Source: Clostridium hydrogeniformans DSM 21757 (GTDB taxonomy: Bacteria > Bacillota > Clostridia > Clostridiales > Clostridiaceae). From it: a stretch of DNA of 64,000 bases. The stretch covers positions 62,001 through 126,000 of the forward strand of contig NZ_JMLJ01000014.1 in the NCBI RefSeq assembly GCF_000686705.1, written 5' to 3'. The translations under genes were made by a program, and so were the position numbers. Under the pieces are notes generated by a model. It was not told the DNA's origin. It did no database searches and worked only from the letters and a program-made list of their open reading frames with translations. Shown piece by piece: positions 1 through 9,439 of this stretch (positions within the stretch are counted from its first letter, which is position 1; every line of letters starts with the position of its first letter).

Positions 1-1
1 T

Positions 2-730
2 GAGAAAAATCCTAATAAGGATAATATTGATTTTGAAAAGATGATCAATGAATATAATAATTTTATAAATATTTTAATAAACCAACAAGTTAACCTTAAA
101 TTTATAAATTTTTCAAAAAGCAAAAGTCAAGTTTTTACAAGGGATATAGGATTTTTTATAGGTGGGATACTCTTTGTAAGTAATTTAAAAGATGAAAATA
201 GAAAGGATGAAATAAATCCTCTTTTAAAGTTTATAGAAGAACATAAAATACAATATTATACTATGAAAAATAACATTGAAGGAGGGGATGTTATTCTTTA
301 CGATAATTATATATTTATTGGATTAAGCGACAGAACCTCTAAGGAAGGAATAGAGGAGGTGCAGAAAGTTTTAATAGAAAAGAATATAGATATGAAAGTA
401 ATTCCTATAAATTTTAATAAGGAAAAACTACATTTAGATTGTGTATTTAATGTTTTAAGGGAGGGAGAAGGAGTAACATCAGATTACGTATATGATAATC
501 ATATATTAAATAGATATGTAAAAAAGCTTTATAAAATAGGAAAACCTTTAAGCGATAAACTAGCCACTAATTTTGTAAAGCTTAAAGATGGTACGATAGT
601 AACTGGAGTTTTAGAAATGGCAGAGTTTTTAGAAGGCAAGGGTTATAGAACTATATATTGTCCTTATGAGGAAATTGAAAAGGCAGGAGGAAGTTTGGGG
701 TGCAGCACTCTTCCAATAGGAGAGATATAA
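2..730 (+). CDS. Amidinotransferase/DDAH-family hydrolase, 5'-truncated by window edge
   Basis: The frame is open from base 2, so the N-terminus is missing; the first ATG (41) is probably internal, since the family has conserved residues before it. Counting from that ATG, visible family motifs are FTRDIGF (about 32-38), EGGD (80-83), HLDC (131-134) and a C-terminal GGSLGCSTLP, in which Cys221 sits where the pentein-fold catalytic cysteine lies. Asp/Glu, His and Cys match the guanidine-hydrolysing or amidino-transferring superfamily (dimethylarginine dimethylaminohydrolase, arginine deiminase relatives). The true substrate cannot be read from sequence. It ends only a few residues after the cysteine loop, as is normal for the family. 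No neighbour helps define the pathway. Confidence 0.8.
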   Translation, partial: EKNPNKDNIDFEKMINEYNNFINILINQQVNLKFINFSKSKSQVFTRDIGFFIGGILFVSNLKDENRKDEINPLLKFIEEHKIQYYTMKNNIEGGDVILYDNYIFIGLSDRTSKEGIEEVQKVLIEKNIDMKVIPINFNKEKLHLDCVFNVLREGEGVTSDYVYDNHILNRYVKKLYKIGKPLSDKLATNFVKLKDGTIVTGVLEMAEFLEGKGYRTIYCPYEEIEKAGGSLGCSTLPIGEI

Positions 731-812
731 ATATTTACAAAAAATAGAAGAGTTATTCATAGAGGAAAACCTATAGGGATTAGAGTTTAATGTAAGGATT
801 ATAAATACCATG

Positions 813-872
813 CTATATGAAAAGTGAATTTATATATAGTGAAGTTTCTAGATAAGTTCATTTTTCATATAG
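813..872 (+). repeat. Imperfect inverted repeat downstream of the hydrolase
   Basis: Arms at 813-828 and 857-872 are complementary apart from one G-U pair, with a 28-nt loop. The wobble is a G-U pair only in + strand RNA. No U-tract follows, so a classical terminator is doubtful. It lies in the 348-base gap before the next gene. Confidence 0.45.
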
Positions 873-896
873 GGATTTAAGAATAAATTTTAACCT

Positions 897-975
897 ATTC
901 ATTAAATATTTATTGATTTATATTGATTCCTCAAGAGGTATAAATTAAATTTTCAACTTAAAACCTTATACTGAT
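897..975 (+). repeat. Dispersed intergenic repeat, copy A
   Basis: A stretch beginning ATTCATTAAA and ending in a 38-nt core at 938-975 recurs near 21201-21280 and 62969-63045. The 938-975 core matches 21243-21280 at 34 of 38 positions without gaps by my hand count. The rest of the 731-1078 gap shows no gene. Confidence 0.55.
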
Positions 976-1078
976 CTATAGAAAAGCTAAAACCTATAGA
1001 TTAATTCAATATTACTTGAGGTTTAAGAAGGGAAAGAATATTATATAATGGATTTTTACATAGACTTAGGGGGTTAAT

Positions 1079-2227
1079 ATGAAAAGTTATAAGGAAATTA
1101 TAGAAGAATTTAGTGAGGCAAGAAGAAATGGGTTTGTAGAGGTAAAGGAATTAAAAGATCAAGGGAAAAAGGTTATAGGAGTTTATTGTGGATTCGCTCC
1201 TTGGGAAATATTGGCATCTAATGATGTTGTAGTTGCATGGCTTTGTGGTATGAGTGAGGAGCCAATACCAGCAGCAGAAAAAGATCTTCCGAGAAATTCA
1301 TGTCCTTTATTAAAGTCTAGTTATGGATTTGCTATTACAGAGAGTTGTCCTTATTATTATTTTTCTGACATGCTTATTGGGGAAACTACCTGTGATGGTA
1401 AAAAAAAGATGTATGAATATCTGGGACAGATGAAACCTATGTATATTATGAGTCTTCCTCAAAATTTAAGAAGAGAAAGCAGCTTTGATTATTATAAAGA
1501 TGAACTTTATCTTCTTAAGGAAGCGGTAGAAAAGGTTTTAGATATTGAAATAAGCGAGGAAGATATAAGAAAAAATATAATAATAAGAAATAATGAAAGA
1601 AAGGCTCTTAGGGAATTTTATGAGCTTGGAAAACTTTTTCCACCGCCTATATGGGGATTTTCTATGAGAAAAGTATTAGAAGCTACCAAATATATAGCAG
1701 ATAAAGAAAATGAAATAAAAAATATAAAACTTCTTACAGAAAGTATAAAAGAAAATTATAAACTTTATGGAAGTGAGGTTCCATCTGAAGCTAAAAGAAT
1801 TTTAATTACAGGGTCACCTCTTGGAGAAGCTACAGAAAAAATTATTAAAATAATAGAGGAAAATGGAGGAGTGGTGGTTTGTTATGAAAACTGTAGCTCT
1901 ACAAAGAGTATAGATGATTTAGTTGATGAAAAGAAAAATGCCTTTGATGCTCTAGCGGAGAGATACTTAAAAACAGCTTGTGCTTGTATGAGCCCTAATG
2001 ATAATAGGCTAAATATGATAAATCATTATATAAGTAAATATAAAATAGATGGGGTAATGGATATGGTACTGTATTCTTGCCATACCTACAATTGTGAGAC
2101 CTATAGGGTGAAAAATATATGTAATAAGAACAATACTCCATATATGAGTATAGAAACGGATTATTCCTCTAAGGATATAGGACAATTAACAACTAGGATA
2201 AGTGCATTTATTGAGATGCTAGATTAA
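1079..2227 (+). CDS. 2-hydroxyacyl-CoA dehydratase-like (HgdB/YjiM), double-cubane cluster type reductase
   Basis: A 382-residue protein of the HgdB/FldC/YjiM family, whose members carry Fe-S clusters and receive electrons from an ATP-driven activator. Cysteines fall in conserved-looking contexts: YCGFAPWE (Cys37), NSCPLLKSSYGF (75), TESCPYYYFSD (90), TTCDGKKKMYEYL (105), the C-terminal TACACMSPN (301, 303) and YSCHTYNCET (334, 339). The TTCDGKKKM segment is typical of the double-cubane-cluster group rather than of known dehydratase subunits. Start ATG 1079 follows a GGGGG-type ribosome site. No activator ATPase (HgdC/YjiL, BadF/BadG fold) is next to it, although these are usually adjacent. 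The substrate is unknown; a hydroxyacyl-CoA dehydratase role is possible but not supported by neighbours. Confidence 0.8.
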   Translation: MKSYKEIIEEFSEARRNGFVEVKELKDQGKKVIGVYCGFAPWEILASNDVVVAWLCGMSEEPIPAAEKDLPRNSCPLLKSSYGFAITESCPYYYFSDMLIGETTCDGKKKMYEYLGQMKPMYIMSLPQNLRRESSFDYYKDELYLLKEAVEKVLDIEISEEDIRKNIIIRNNERKALREFYELGKLFPPPIWGFSMRKVLEATKYIADKENEIKNIKLLTESIKENYKLYGSEVPSEAKRILITGSPLGEATEKIIKIIEENGGVVVCYENCSSTKSIDDLVDEKKNAFDALAERYLKTACACMSPNDNRLNMINHYISKYKIDGVMDMVLYSCHTYNCETYRVKNICNKNNTPYMSIETDYSSKDIGQLTTRISAFIEMLD

Positions 2228-2318
2228 TATGTCACTAATTCTAGGACATTTTTAAAAATAAGTGTAATTACTACATTTAAAATATCTTTAATTTATCTTG
2301 TTTTAGGCAGAGGTATAA

Positions 2319-2358
2319 GTTATAAAGACCATCGTTTAAAAACTATGGTCTTTATAAC
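2319..2358 (+). terminator. Hairpin after the HgdB-like gene, probable terminator
   Basis: A perfect 14-bp stem (2319-2332 / 2345-2358) with a 12-nt loop lies between the HgdB-like gene and the ABC operon. It lacks a clear U-run, so termination efficiency is uncertain. Confidence 0.5.
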
Positions 2359-2524
2359 CAATTACATTATTTAAAGATAGAGCACATTAAATTTAAAATT
2401 AGAAATTAAATTTTAAGGGGACACTATTTGTAAAATTTATAGATAGGGGAAGTATTATAGGAATAAACAATTTGTAAATAATAATTGGAAAATGTTACAA
2501 TATAGAAGAATCTAGGGAACGGTG

Positions 2525-3589
2525 ATGAATATGAAGATAGAATTAAAAAATGTAACAAAGAAATATAAAGAATTAAAAGCTTTAGAGAGTATAAGTATAA
2601 GGTTTAATGAAGGGGAGTTTACATCAATATTAGGACCAAGTGGATGTGGAAAAAGTACTCTTTTATTTGTTATTTCTGGACTTATAAATATAGACAATGG
2701 AAAGGTTTACTTTAATGATAGGGATATAAGCCTAGTTGAAACAGAGAAAAGAAATATAGGAATGGTATTTCAAAATTATTCCCTATATCCCCATATGACA
2801 GTTAAAGAAAACTTGCTCTTTCCATTAAAGATGAAAAAAACATCAAAGGAATATAATATGGAAAGGGTTAACTATGTTTTAAACCTTTTAAAAATAGAAA
2901 ACCTTATAGATAGAAGACCTAATGAGCTATCAGGAGGACAACAACAAAGGGTAGCTATTGCAAGGGCTTTGGTTAAGGAACCAGATATTCTATTGATGGA
3001 CGAGCCTTTTAGTAATTTAGATGCTAAGTTAAGGCTTGAAATGCGGGAAGAAATTAGAAGGGTTCAGTATGAAACAGGAATAACCACCTTATTTGTTACC
3101 CATGACCAAGAGGAAGCTTTAACTTTGTCTCATAATATAGTTCTTATGGATAAGGGTGAGGTAATACAAATATCTACTCCAAAGGAGTTATATGAAAGAC
3201 CTTTAAACATCTTTGCAGCAGAGTTTATAGGTTCTCCTCCAATTAACATAATAGACGGAAAGATAGAAAACAATAAGTTTATAGCTGAGAATTTTTCTAT
3301 AAATCTTAAGAAAGACTTTAAAAATATAGAAAATATTAAATTAGCCATAAGGCCTGAAAATATAGAAATTAGCAAGGTGGGTTTAGAATTTACAATAGTA
3401 GACTTAAAACTTTTAGGTAAGGATATATGGATTAAAATAGAAAGGGAAAAATTAATATTGAATATTATAGCCAGCAAGAACAAGAACTGTGAAAAAGATA
3501 GTGTGATAAGGGTTACATTTAAAGAAATTTTACTATATAAGGATAACCAGCTTTTAAAGGGAGAGAAATATGAAGTGGAAGAGAATTAA
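2525..3589 (+). CDS. ABC importer ATPase, UgpC/MsmK type
   Basis: The ATP-hydrolysing subunit of a CUT1-type (sugar or glycerol-3-phosphate) importer. Walker A GPSGCGKST lies near residue 38, the signature LSGGQQQR near 136, Walker B LLMDEPFSNLDAKL near 157, and the switch His in LFVTHDQEEA. A C-terminal extension of about 120 residues resembles the regulatory TOBE/OB region of MalK/UgpC proteins. An open frame begins at GTG 2522; ATG 2525 is better placed after AGGG (2514-2517), and ATG 2531 is also possible. Its stop overlaps the next gene by about 20 bases, showing translational coupling. It is the first gene of a four-gene operon ending in a lipoprotein that resembles UgpB. Confidence 0.88.
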   Translation: MNMKIELKNVTKKYKELKALESISIRFNEGEFTSILGPSGCGKSTLLFVISGLINIDNGKVYFNDRDISLVETEKRNIGMVFQNYSLYPHMTVKENLLFPLKMKKTSKEYNMERVNYVLNLLKIENLIDRRPNELSGGQQQRVAIARALVKEPDILLMDEPFSNLDAKLRLEMREEIRRVQYETGITTLFVTHDQEEALTLSHNIVLMDKGEVIQISTPKELYERPLNIFAAEFIGSPPINIIDGKIENNKFIAENFSINLKKDFKNIENIKLAIRPENIEISKVGLEFTIVDLKLLGKDIWIKIEREKLILNIIASKNKNCEKDSVIRVTFKEILLYKDNQLLKGEKYEVEEN

Positions 3590-4451
3590 GCCTTATGGAT
3601 ATTTATTACCTAGCTTTTTAATAATAAGCTTATTCCAGGTGTATCCTTTAATAAAGGTATTTACTATGGCCTTTTATACAAAATTTAATTATATAAAAGA
3701 TGAAGTTTATGAAGTAGGCTTTGATAATTTTAAGACTGTGCTTACAGATGAAGGGTTTTATAAAGCAATTTATAATACATTTAAATTCGTTCTTATGTCA
3801 GTACCGCTTTCAATTATCATATCCCTCTTAATAGCAGTGCTTTTAAACAAAAAAATAAGGTTTAAAAAGCTATTTACAAGTATATATTTTATACCCTTTG
3901 TCACATCTACAGTGGCAATGGCTACAATATGGAAATGGATATTTCACAGTGAGTTTGGTCTTTTAAATTTACTTCTTAATAAAATAGGACTTCATGGAAA
4001 TGAGTTTTTAACGGATAGTAATTGGACCATGCCTATGTTGGTACTGATAAGTCTATGGAAGGGGTTAGGATACAAAATAATTATCTTTTTAGCAGGGCTT
4101 CAAAATATTGATGAAAAATATTATTTAGCAGCTAAAATAGATGGGGCTAGTAAGAGAAAGAGTTTTTTTCATATAACTCTTCCACTTCTAATGCCATCTA
4201 TTTTCTTTGTTTCTATAACTACTACCATAGGGTGTTTTAAGATATTTGATGAAATTTTTATATTATACAACAAAGGAGCAGGTCCTTTAGATAGTGGGCT
4301 TACCATAGTTTACTATGTTTTTGATAAGTTTTATATGAGATGGCAGTTTGCTACTGCTTCTGCAGCAGCCTTTATACTATTTATAATAATAGCTGTATTT
4401 ACTTATCTTCAATTTAAAGTTATTAGGAGATTTAAGTATTATGAAGAATAA
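3570..4451 (+). CDS. ABC sugar/glycerol-3-phosphate permease, UgpA-like
   Basis: A 293-residue membrane protein with about six hydrophobic segments and the MalF/UgpA-type fold. The cytoplasmic EAA-like loop reads KYYLAAKIDGASKRKSFFHI followed by TLPLLMPS, the contact site for the ATPase. The start ATG lies inside the end of the ATPase gene with GGGAGAG just upstream. It overlaps the next permease by 11 bases. The length and single amphipathic N-terminal helix fit UgpA/LacF-type subunits rather than the longer MalF. Confidence 0.87.
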   Translation: MKWKRIKPYGYLLPSFLIISLFQVYPLIKVFTMAFYTKFNYIKDEVYEVGFDNFKTVLTDEGFYKAIYNTFKFVLMSVPLSIIISLLIAVLLNKKIRFKKLFTSIYFIPFVTSTVAMATIWKWIFHSEFGLLNLLLNKIGLHGNEFLTDSNWTMPMLVLISLWKGLGYKIIIFLAGLQNIDEKYYLAAKIDGASKRKSFFHITLPLLMPSIFFVSITTTIGCFKIFDEIFILYNKGAGPLDSGLTIVYYVFDKFYMRWQFATASAAAFILFIIIAVFTYLQFKVIRRFKYYEE

Positions 4452-5262
4452 GAGAGAGAAATTAATTATATATGTAATTTTAATATTAGGAGGAGTGTTT
4501 ATAGTAACTCCATTTTTATGGATGACATTATCTGCCTTAAATACTCCAGAAGAAATAGTATCTTATCCTAAAAAAATTATACCTAAAACTGTAACCTTAA
4601 ATAACTTTAAAGAAGTTTTTTCTCTTAATAACTTTAAAAATTATTTTATAAACAGTGTTTTAGTTACTTTTTTTATAACATTAGGAGAGGTTATAACCAC
4701 TGTAATGGCAGCATTTGCTTTTGCAAGGCTTGAGTTTAAGGGAAAGAATATATTGTTTTATATGCTTATAGGTACCATGATGGTTCCAAGTGAAATATTA
4801 ATAATACCAAACTTTGTTTTTCTAAGTAATATTCAATGGATAAATTCTTATAAAGCCTTAATCATTCCTTGGTGTACAAGCGTCTTTTCCATATTTCTTT
4901 TAAGACAGCATTTTTTAAAGGTACCTAAAGAGCTTTATTATGCAGCAAAGATAGATGGATGCAATGATTTTAAGTTTCTTATAAGAATATTAATACCTAT
5001 TGTTAGACCAGCTATAGTTACGGTACTTATAATGAAGGCTATAAATAGCTGGAATGCATTTATGTGGCCTATGGTTATGACAAATTCAGAATCTATGAGG
5101 ACATTACCAACAGCTTTAGCTAAATTTTCTTCAGAGGTTGGTTCTGATTACCACCTTATAATGGCAATGGCTTCTTTAATAATAATACCAATAATAATTT
5201 TATATTTATTATTACAGAAATATATAATAAGTGGAGTCGGGGGAAGTGGTGTAAAGGGGTAA
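4441..5262 (+). CDS. ABC sugar/glycerol-3-phosphate permease, UgpE-like
   Basis: A 273-residue permease of the MalG/UgpE type, partner of the preceding permease. The N-terminal motif FLWMTLSALNTPEEI is typical of this subunit, and the EAA loop reads ELYYAAKIDGCNDFKF then ILIPIVRPA. About six transmembrane helices are visible. The gene starts within the end of its partner, so the two are translated together. Confidence 0.87.
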   Translation: MKNKREKLIIYVILILGGVFIVTPFLWMTLSALNTPEEIVSYPKKIIPKTVTLNNFKEVFSLNNFKNYFINSVLVTFFITLGEVITTVMAAFAFARLEFKGKNILFYMLIGTMMVPSEILIIPNFVFLSNIQWINSYKALIIPWCTSVFSIFLLRQHFLKVPKELYYAAKIDGCNDFKFLIRILIPIVRPAIVTVLIMKAINSWNAFMWPMVMTNSESMRTLPTALAKFSSEVGSDYHLIMAMASLIIIPIIILYLLLQKYIISGVGGSGVKG

Positions 5263-5311
5263 ATAATTCATAAAGTATTAGTAAAAATTAAGGAATATAG
5301 GGGGAAGAAAC

Positions 5312-6646
5312 ATGAAAAGAAGACTTTTATCTTTAATTCTTGCATCTACTATGGTGTTATCCTTAGGTGCATGTACTAGTAAAAAGCAAGGGGAGGATAA
5401 AAAAAACTCACAGGAATCCATTGCGGTTAAAATTGATAGTCCAGTAAAAATTGAGTTTTGGCATTCTATGAAGGGGGAGAGTGGAGAAGCTCTTGAAAAA
5501 ATAACAAAGGATTTTGAAAATGATAACCCTAATATAAAGGTTAATCTAGTTAATCAAGGAGGATATAGAGATCTTTTTGATAAACTTATGGGAGCTGCAA
5601 AATCTAAGACTTTACCAACTATGACCCAGATATATTGTAATAGACTATCTTGGTATATAGAAAAAGAATTAGTTGAGGATATGACTCCTTATATAGATAA
5701 TAAGGAAGTAGGTCTTAATAAAGAAAGTGTAGAAGATATTCCAAAAGTGTTTTTAGAAGATGGGGCATGGGGAGATAAGCAATATGCCTTCCCATTTAAT
5801 AAAAGTGAAATGGTTCTTTATTATAATGAAGATATGTTAAAAGCAAAAGGTGTAGAAGTTCCAAAGACTTGGGATGAATTAAAAGAGGCTTCTAAAAAGC
5901 TTACAGAGGATAAAAATAAGGATGGAAAACCAGAAACCTATGGATTGGTTTTTGAAAATAATATATCTACAGATATAGGAATATGGGTTAAGCAAGCAGG
6001 AGAAGAAGTTATAAGTGAGAAAGAAGACAAAATAAACTTTAATACTAAGGAAACTAAGGAGACAGTAGAATTTATAAATTCTATGATACAGGATGGCTCC
6101 GCAAGATTAGCTGGAGAAGATAAAAATGCTAATATACCTTTTGGGCAAGAAAGAGCAGCTATGTGTATAGCATCTACATCTGCTATACCATATATAAAAA
6201 GTAGTGGAATAAAAAGCAAGTGGTTTTCAGCACCTCTACCAGTGTATAAGGAAGATGTTCAGCTTTACTATGGTACAAACGTTGCAGTATTTAATGGAGG
6301 CACTAAGGAAGAAAAATTAGCAGCTTGGTTATATATAAAGTATTTAACATCTACAGAAAATACAGCTTATTTTTCAGAGAAAACAGGATATATGCCTGTA
6401 AGAAAATCATCATGGGAGCTTGATTCCTACAAAAAGTTCTTAAAAGAAAATCCAGTAAAAGAAGTTCCTTTAAAAACCATAGATAAAGGTTATACTGGGG
6501 CAAGAACCATAGGTTCAATACCAGCTCTTGATGAATTAGGAAAGGAATTAAATCAGGTTTTTGCAAATAAAAAATCTGTAGATGAAGCTTTAAAAACTGC
6601 TCAGGAAAAGGGAGAGAAGGCAATGAAAGAGGCAAGAAATAACTAG
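5312..6646 (+). CDS. Extracellular solute-binding lipoprotein, UgpB-like
   Basis: A 444-residue binding lipoprotein. The N-terminus has Lys-Arg residues, a hydrophobic stretch and lipobox LGAC, giving lipidated Cys21. Mature sequence near residue 48 contains IEFWHSMKGESGEAL, close to the start of the glycerol-3-phosphate-binding protein UgpB. Later segments such as YYNEDMLKAKGVEVPKTWDE are typical of family 1 binding proteins (PF01547/PF13416). The operon order ATPase, permease, permease, binding protein supports import of glycerol-3-phosphate, a glycerophosphodiester or an oligosaccharide; sequence alone does not settle which. A terminator follows at 6761-6793. Confidence 0.85.
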   Translation: MKRRLLSLILASTMVLSLGACTSKKQGEDKKNSQESIAVKIDSPVKIEFWHSMKGESGEALEKITKDFENDNPNIKVNLVNQGGYRDLFDKLMGAAKSKTLPTMTQIYCNRLSWYIEKELVEDMTPYIDNKEVGLNKESVEDIPKVFLEDGAWGDKQYAFPFNKSEMVLYYNEDMLKAKGVEVPKTWDELKEASKKLTEDKNKDGKPETYGLVFENNISTDIGIWVKQAGEEVISEKEDKINFNTKETKETVEFINSMIQDGSARLAGEDKNANIPFGQERAAMCIASTSAIPYIKSSGIKSKWFSAPLPVYKEDVQLYYGTNVAVFNGGTKEEKLAAWLYIKYLTSTENTAYFSEKTGYMPVRKSSWELDSYKKFLKENPVKEVPLKTIDKGYTGARTIGSIPALDELGKELNQVFANKKSVDEALKTAQEKGEKAMKEARNN

Positions 6647-6760
6647 TTACAATATTTTATAGGTTTAAATAAAAGATATATATGATTCATAAAAATAATA
6701 AGATATTTTTATGCTATATAATAATTAAATTGTAAAAATATATATAATTTAATAATAAAA

Positions 6761-6793
6761 AAGAAGAATACTTAAAGTGTTCTTCTTTTTTTA
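6761..6793 (+). terminator. Rho-independent terminator of the UgpB-like operon
   Basis: An 11-bp stem (6761-6771 / 6777-6787, one G-U pair) with loop TTAAA is followed directly by a T-run. It closes the four-gene ABC operon. Confidence 0.85.
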
Positions 6794-7216
6794 TTTTAAT
6801 TTCTTATATCTTAAGAAAAATAAAAAGCAGGATTCTAAGTTTACTGTACTTTTACATTGCTTTATTTAAAACGTATTTTAGAATAACCTAAATAATTAAC
6901 TTTAAAAACTACTAAAATAAATTGTGTAAAATTATATTGCTTAGAATTTTAAATGCTTTTAAGTAATATTGGCAATGATATATATAAATACGTTTTCATT
7001 TTGATAAATAAGTATTATAATAAATATTTTTTTTTGAAAAAAGTAAGCCTCTATTGAGATGGATTAAAAATAATGATAAAATTACTATGTAAAGATGAAA
7101 AAATGTAGAAAAATAAAGAAAAATAATTATTTTATCTTTAACAAATTATAATGTTTACTTATTACTAAAGTAAAACATACTTAAGGGTATGGAATTGCAA
7201 ATGAGGAGGATTATTT
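6794..7216. other. Intergenic region before the amino-acid permease
   Basis: About 420 bases of very AT-rich DNA with no supportable ORF. It presumably contains the permease promoter, but I cannot choose one -35/-10 pair with confidence. A ribosome site GAGGAGG precedes the ATG at 7217. Confidence 0.4.
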
Positions 7217-8674
7217 ATGAGTGAACTAAACTCAAAAAAGCTTAGGTGGAATGACCTTGCTTTAATGGCCTTTGTTGCTGTTTGGGGATTTGGTAATGTA
7301 GTTAATAACTACGCAAACCAAGGGCTTACAGTTGTGGTATCATGGGTACTTATATTAAGTTTATACTTTGTTCCTTATGCTTTAATGGTAGGAGAACTTG
7401 GATCTACCTTTAAGGAAGGAAAAGCAGGGGTTAGTACCTGGATAAAGGAAACTAGCGGAGCTAAACTTGCTTATCTTGCGGGATGGACATACTGGGTAGT
7501 GCATATACCATATTTAGCACAAAAACCTCAATCAGTTTTAGTTGCTTTAGGATGGAGTGTATATCAAGATGGAAGCTTTATAAAGCAATTTAATCCTATA
7601 GTATTACAATCTATAACTTTATTGGTATTTCTATTTTTCCTATGGGTAGCTTCTAAAGGAGTTAACTCTTTAAAGAAAATAGGAAGTATAGCAGGTACAT
7701 CTATATTTATAATGTCACTACTATATATTGCATTAGTTGTTGCAGCTCCTACTATGGTTGGAGTAAAGCCAGCTACTTCAAGTTTTGCATTTAAAAGTTT
7801 TATTCCAGATTTTAATTTTGCATATTTTACAACCATATCAATGCTTGTATTTGCAGTAGGGGGATGTGAAAAGATATCACCTTATGTTAATAACATGAAA
7901 AAGCCATCAAAAGAGTTTCCAAAGGGAATGATAGCTCTTGCTATAATGGTAGCAATATGTGCTCTTTTAGGATCTTTTGCTATGGGAATAATGTTTGATT
8001 CTAATGCTATACCAAATGACTTAAAGATGAATGGTCAGTACTATGCATTTAAAATGCTTGGAGAGTACTATGGAGTAGGTAATCTTTTATTAATACTTTA
8101 TGCTTTAGCTAATATGACTGCTCAAATATCTGCTTTAGTATTTTCAATAGATGCCCCATTAAAGGTTCTTTTAGCAGATGGAGATAGAAGATATATTCCA
8201 GATGCATTAACTAAGACTAACAAACATGGAGCACCTATAAATGGATATATAATGACTACTGTATTAGTTAGTATCTTAATAATGGTTCCGGCCTTTGGAA
8301 TAGGGGATATGAACTCATTATTTAACTGGTTACTTGACTTAAACTCAGTGGTTATGCCTATGAGATACCTATGGGTATTCTTTGCCTATATGGTTTTAAG
8401 AGGTAAAATGGATGGAAAGTTTCCTTCAGAATATAAGTTTATTAAAAATTCGAAGGTAGCTTATGGCGTTGGATTATGGTGTTTCTTATTTACAGCTTTT
8501 GCTTGTATAATGGGAATGTTTCCAAAGGGTGTGGAGGCATACACTTCACAATGGTATTTCCAAATATCACTTAATCTATTAACTCCATTTGTTCTTATTG
8601 GATTAGGACTTATACTACCAATATTAGCTAAGAAAAATAAAATTAATGATAATGAAAATAAAACTGCATCTTAG
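7217..8674 (+). CDS. APC-superfamily amino-acid permease, YjeM/GadC-like
   Basis: A 485-residue protein with about twelve hydrophobic segments of the amino acid-polyamine-organocation superfamily. The start (LRWNDLALMAFVAVWGFGNV) and the GWTYWVVHIPYLAQKPQS segment resemble the YjeM branch of glutamate/GABA-type transporters. The substrate cannot be assigned. It stands alone: long AT-rich DNA lies upstream, and a terminator overlapping the stop codon lies downstream. No decarboxylase gene, the usual partner of GadC, is nearby. Confidence 0.82.
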   Translation: MSELNSKKLRWNDLALMAFVAVWGFGNVVNNYANQGLTVVVSWVLILSLYFVPYALMVGELGSTFKEGKAGVSTWIKETSGAKLAYLAGWTYWVVHIPYLAQKPQSVLVALGWSVYQDGSFIKQFNPIVLQSITLLVFLFFLWVASKGVNSLKKIGSIAGTSIFIMSLLYIALVVAAPTMVGVKPATSSFAFKSFIPDFNFAYFTTISMLVFAVGGCEKISPYVNNMKKPSKEFPKGMIALAIMVAICALLGSFAMGIMFDSNAIPNDLKMNGQYYAFKMLGEYYGVGNLLLILYALANMTAQISALVFSIDAPLKVLLADGDRRYIPDALTKTNKHGAPINGYIMTTVLVSILIMVPAFGIGDMNSLFNWLLDLNSVVMPMRYLWVFFAYMVLRGKMDGKFPSEYKFIKNSKVAYGVGLWCFLFTAFACIMGMFPKGVEAYTSQWYFQISLNLLTPFVLIGLGLILPILAKKNKINDNENKTAS

Positions 8675-8691
8675 GATGCAGTTTTTTTATG
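8661..8691 (+). terminator. Terminator overlapping the permease stop codon
   Basis: The 10-bp stem AAACTGCATC / GATGCAGTTT (8661-8670, 8675-8684) has the loop TTAG, which includes the stop codon, and is followed by TTTTT. Confidence 0.88.
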
Positions 8692-8864
8692 TGTTTTTAC
8701 ACTTATCTAAATTGTATTTAATAAATATAGTTTTATAATATTTATATTTGAGATTTATTTATATGATAATTTAAATTGTTATATTCTTAGATTGGTATAT
8801 TCTTAGGTGGCTAAGAATATTTAAGTCTTTAGATTAAAAGTATAAAAGAATTAAGGATAATTGT

Positions 8865-8922
8865 AAAATATGATCTATATTGGATGCAATAAATAAATTT
8901 AATCCAATATAGATCATATTTT
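8865..8922. repeat. Perfect 20-bp inverted repeat in an otherwise empty gap
   Basis: Arms 8865-8884 and 8903-8922 are perfectly complementary with an 18-nt loop. The ends are AAAA/TTTT, so either strand could form a terminator-like hairpin. The permease upstream already has its own terminator, so its job is unclear. The remaining 8692-9110 gap shows no gene. Confidence 0.6.
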
Positions 8923-9110
8923 ATTATTAATGGCTTCTTAGGTTAATATATAAGTAATATATTTTCTTTTAATATTATAGACTTTAGTATAATCATTAAA
9001 TTTAGCATATAATGATATTAATACATAAAAAAATAAGAATATAAAAATTTGCAAATAATATGGTTATAAAATAAAATATATTTAACCAAATACTTATTAA
9101 GGAGATTATT

Positions 9111-9389
9111 ATGAGAAATATAAAAGAAAATGAATACTATAAACACTTTAAAGGCAATTGGTATTATGTTTATGAAAAGGCAACTCATAGTGAAACAGGG
9201 GAAGAGTTAGTAGTTTATAGACCAATGTATGGACATAGTAAGTTATTTGTTAGACCTTTAGAAATGTTCTTAGAGGTAGTTGATAAGGATAAATATCCAA
9301 ATTCAATCTATGAATATAGATTTACTAGTAGAGATGAACTTGGGCTTACAATAGAAGAGGTTAAAAAAGAAATTGGTGAAAATAATTAG
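9111..9389 (+). CDS. DUF1653 family protein
   Basis: A 92-residue protein with the DUF1653 pattern: YYKHFKGNWYYV at the start, then ATHSETGEELVVYRPMYG and RPLEMFLEVVDKDKYP. The family is small, soluble and of unknown function. The ribosome site AAGGAG precedes the ATG. Extra residues after the core (TSRDELGLTIEEVKKEIG) form a likely helix. It lies directly before the Asn T-box leader, so it is probably a separate transcription unit. Confidence 0.85.
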   Translation: MRNIKENEYYKHFKGNWYYVYEKATHSETGEELVVYRPMYGHSKLFVRPLEMFLEVVDKDKYPNSIYEYRFTSRDELGLTIEEVKKEIGENN

Positions 9390-9439
9390 TAAAAGGTTGA
9401 CTTATGAAAAAATATAATATATTATATCTTTAATGAAAT

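Noticed and set aside
2311-2326. A GTATAAGTTATAAAG stretch resembling the 38-nt repeat
   Set aside because: Similarity stops after about a dozen AT-rich bases, and it is part of the 2319-2358 hairpin.
6860-7000. Possible catabolite-repression (cre-like) sites near AACGTATT/TACGTTTTC
   Set aside because: Only half of the consensus is present and the positions do not flank a convincing promoter.
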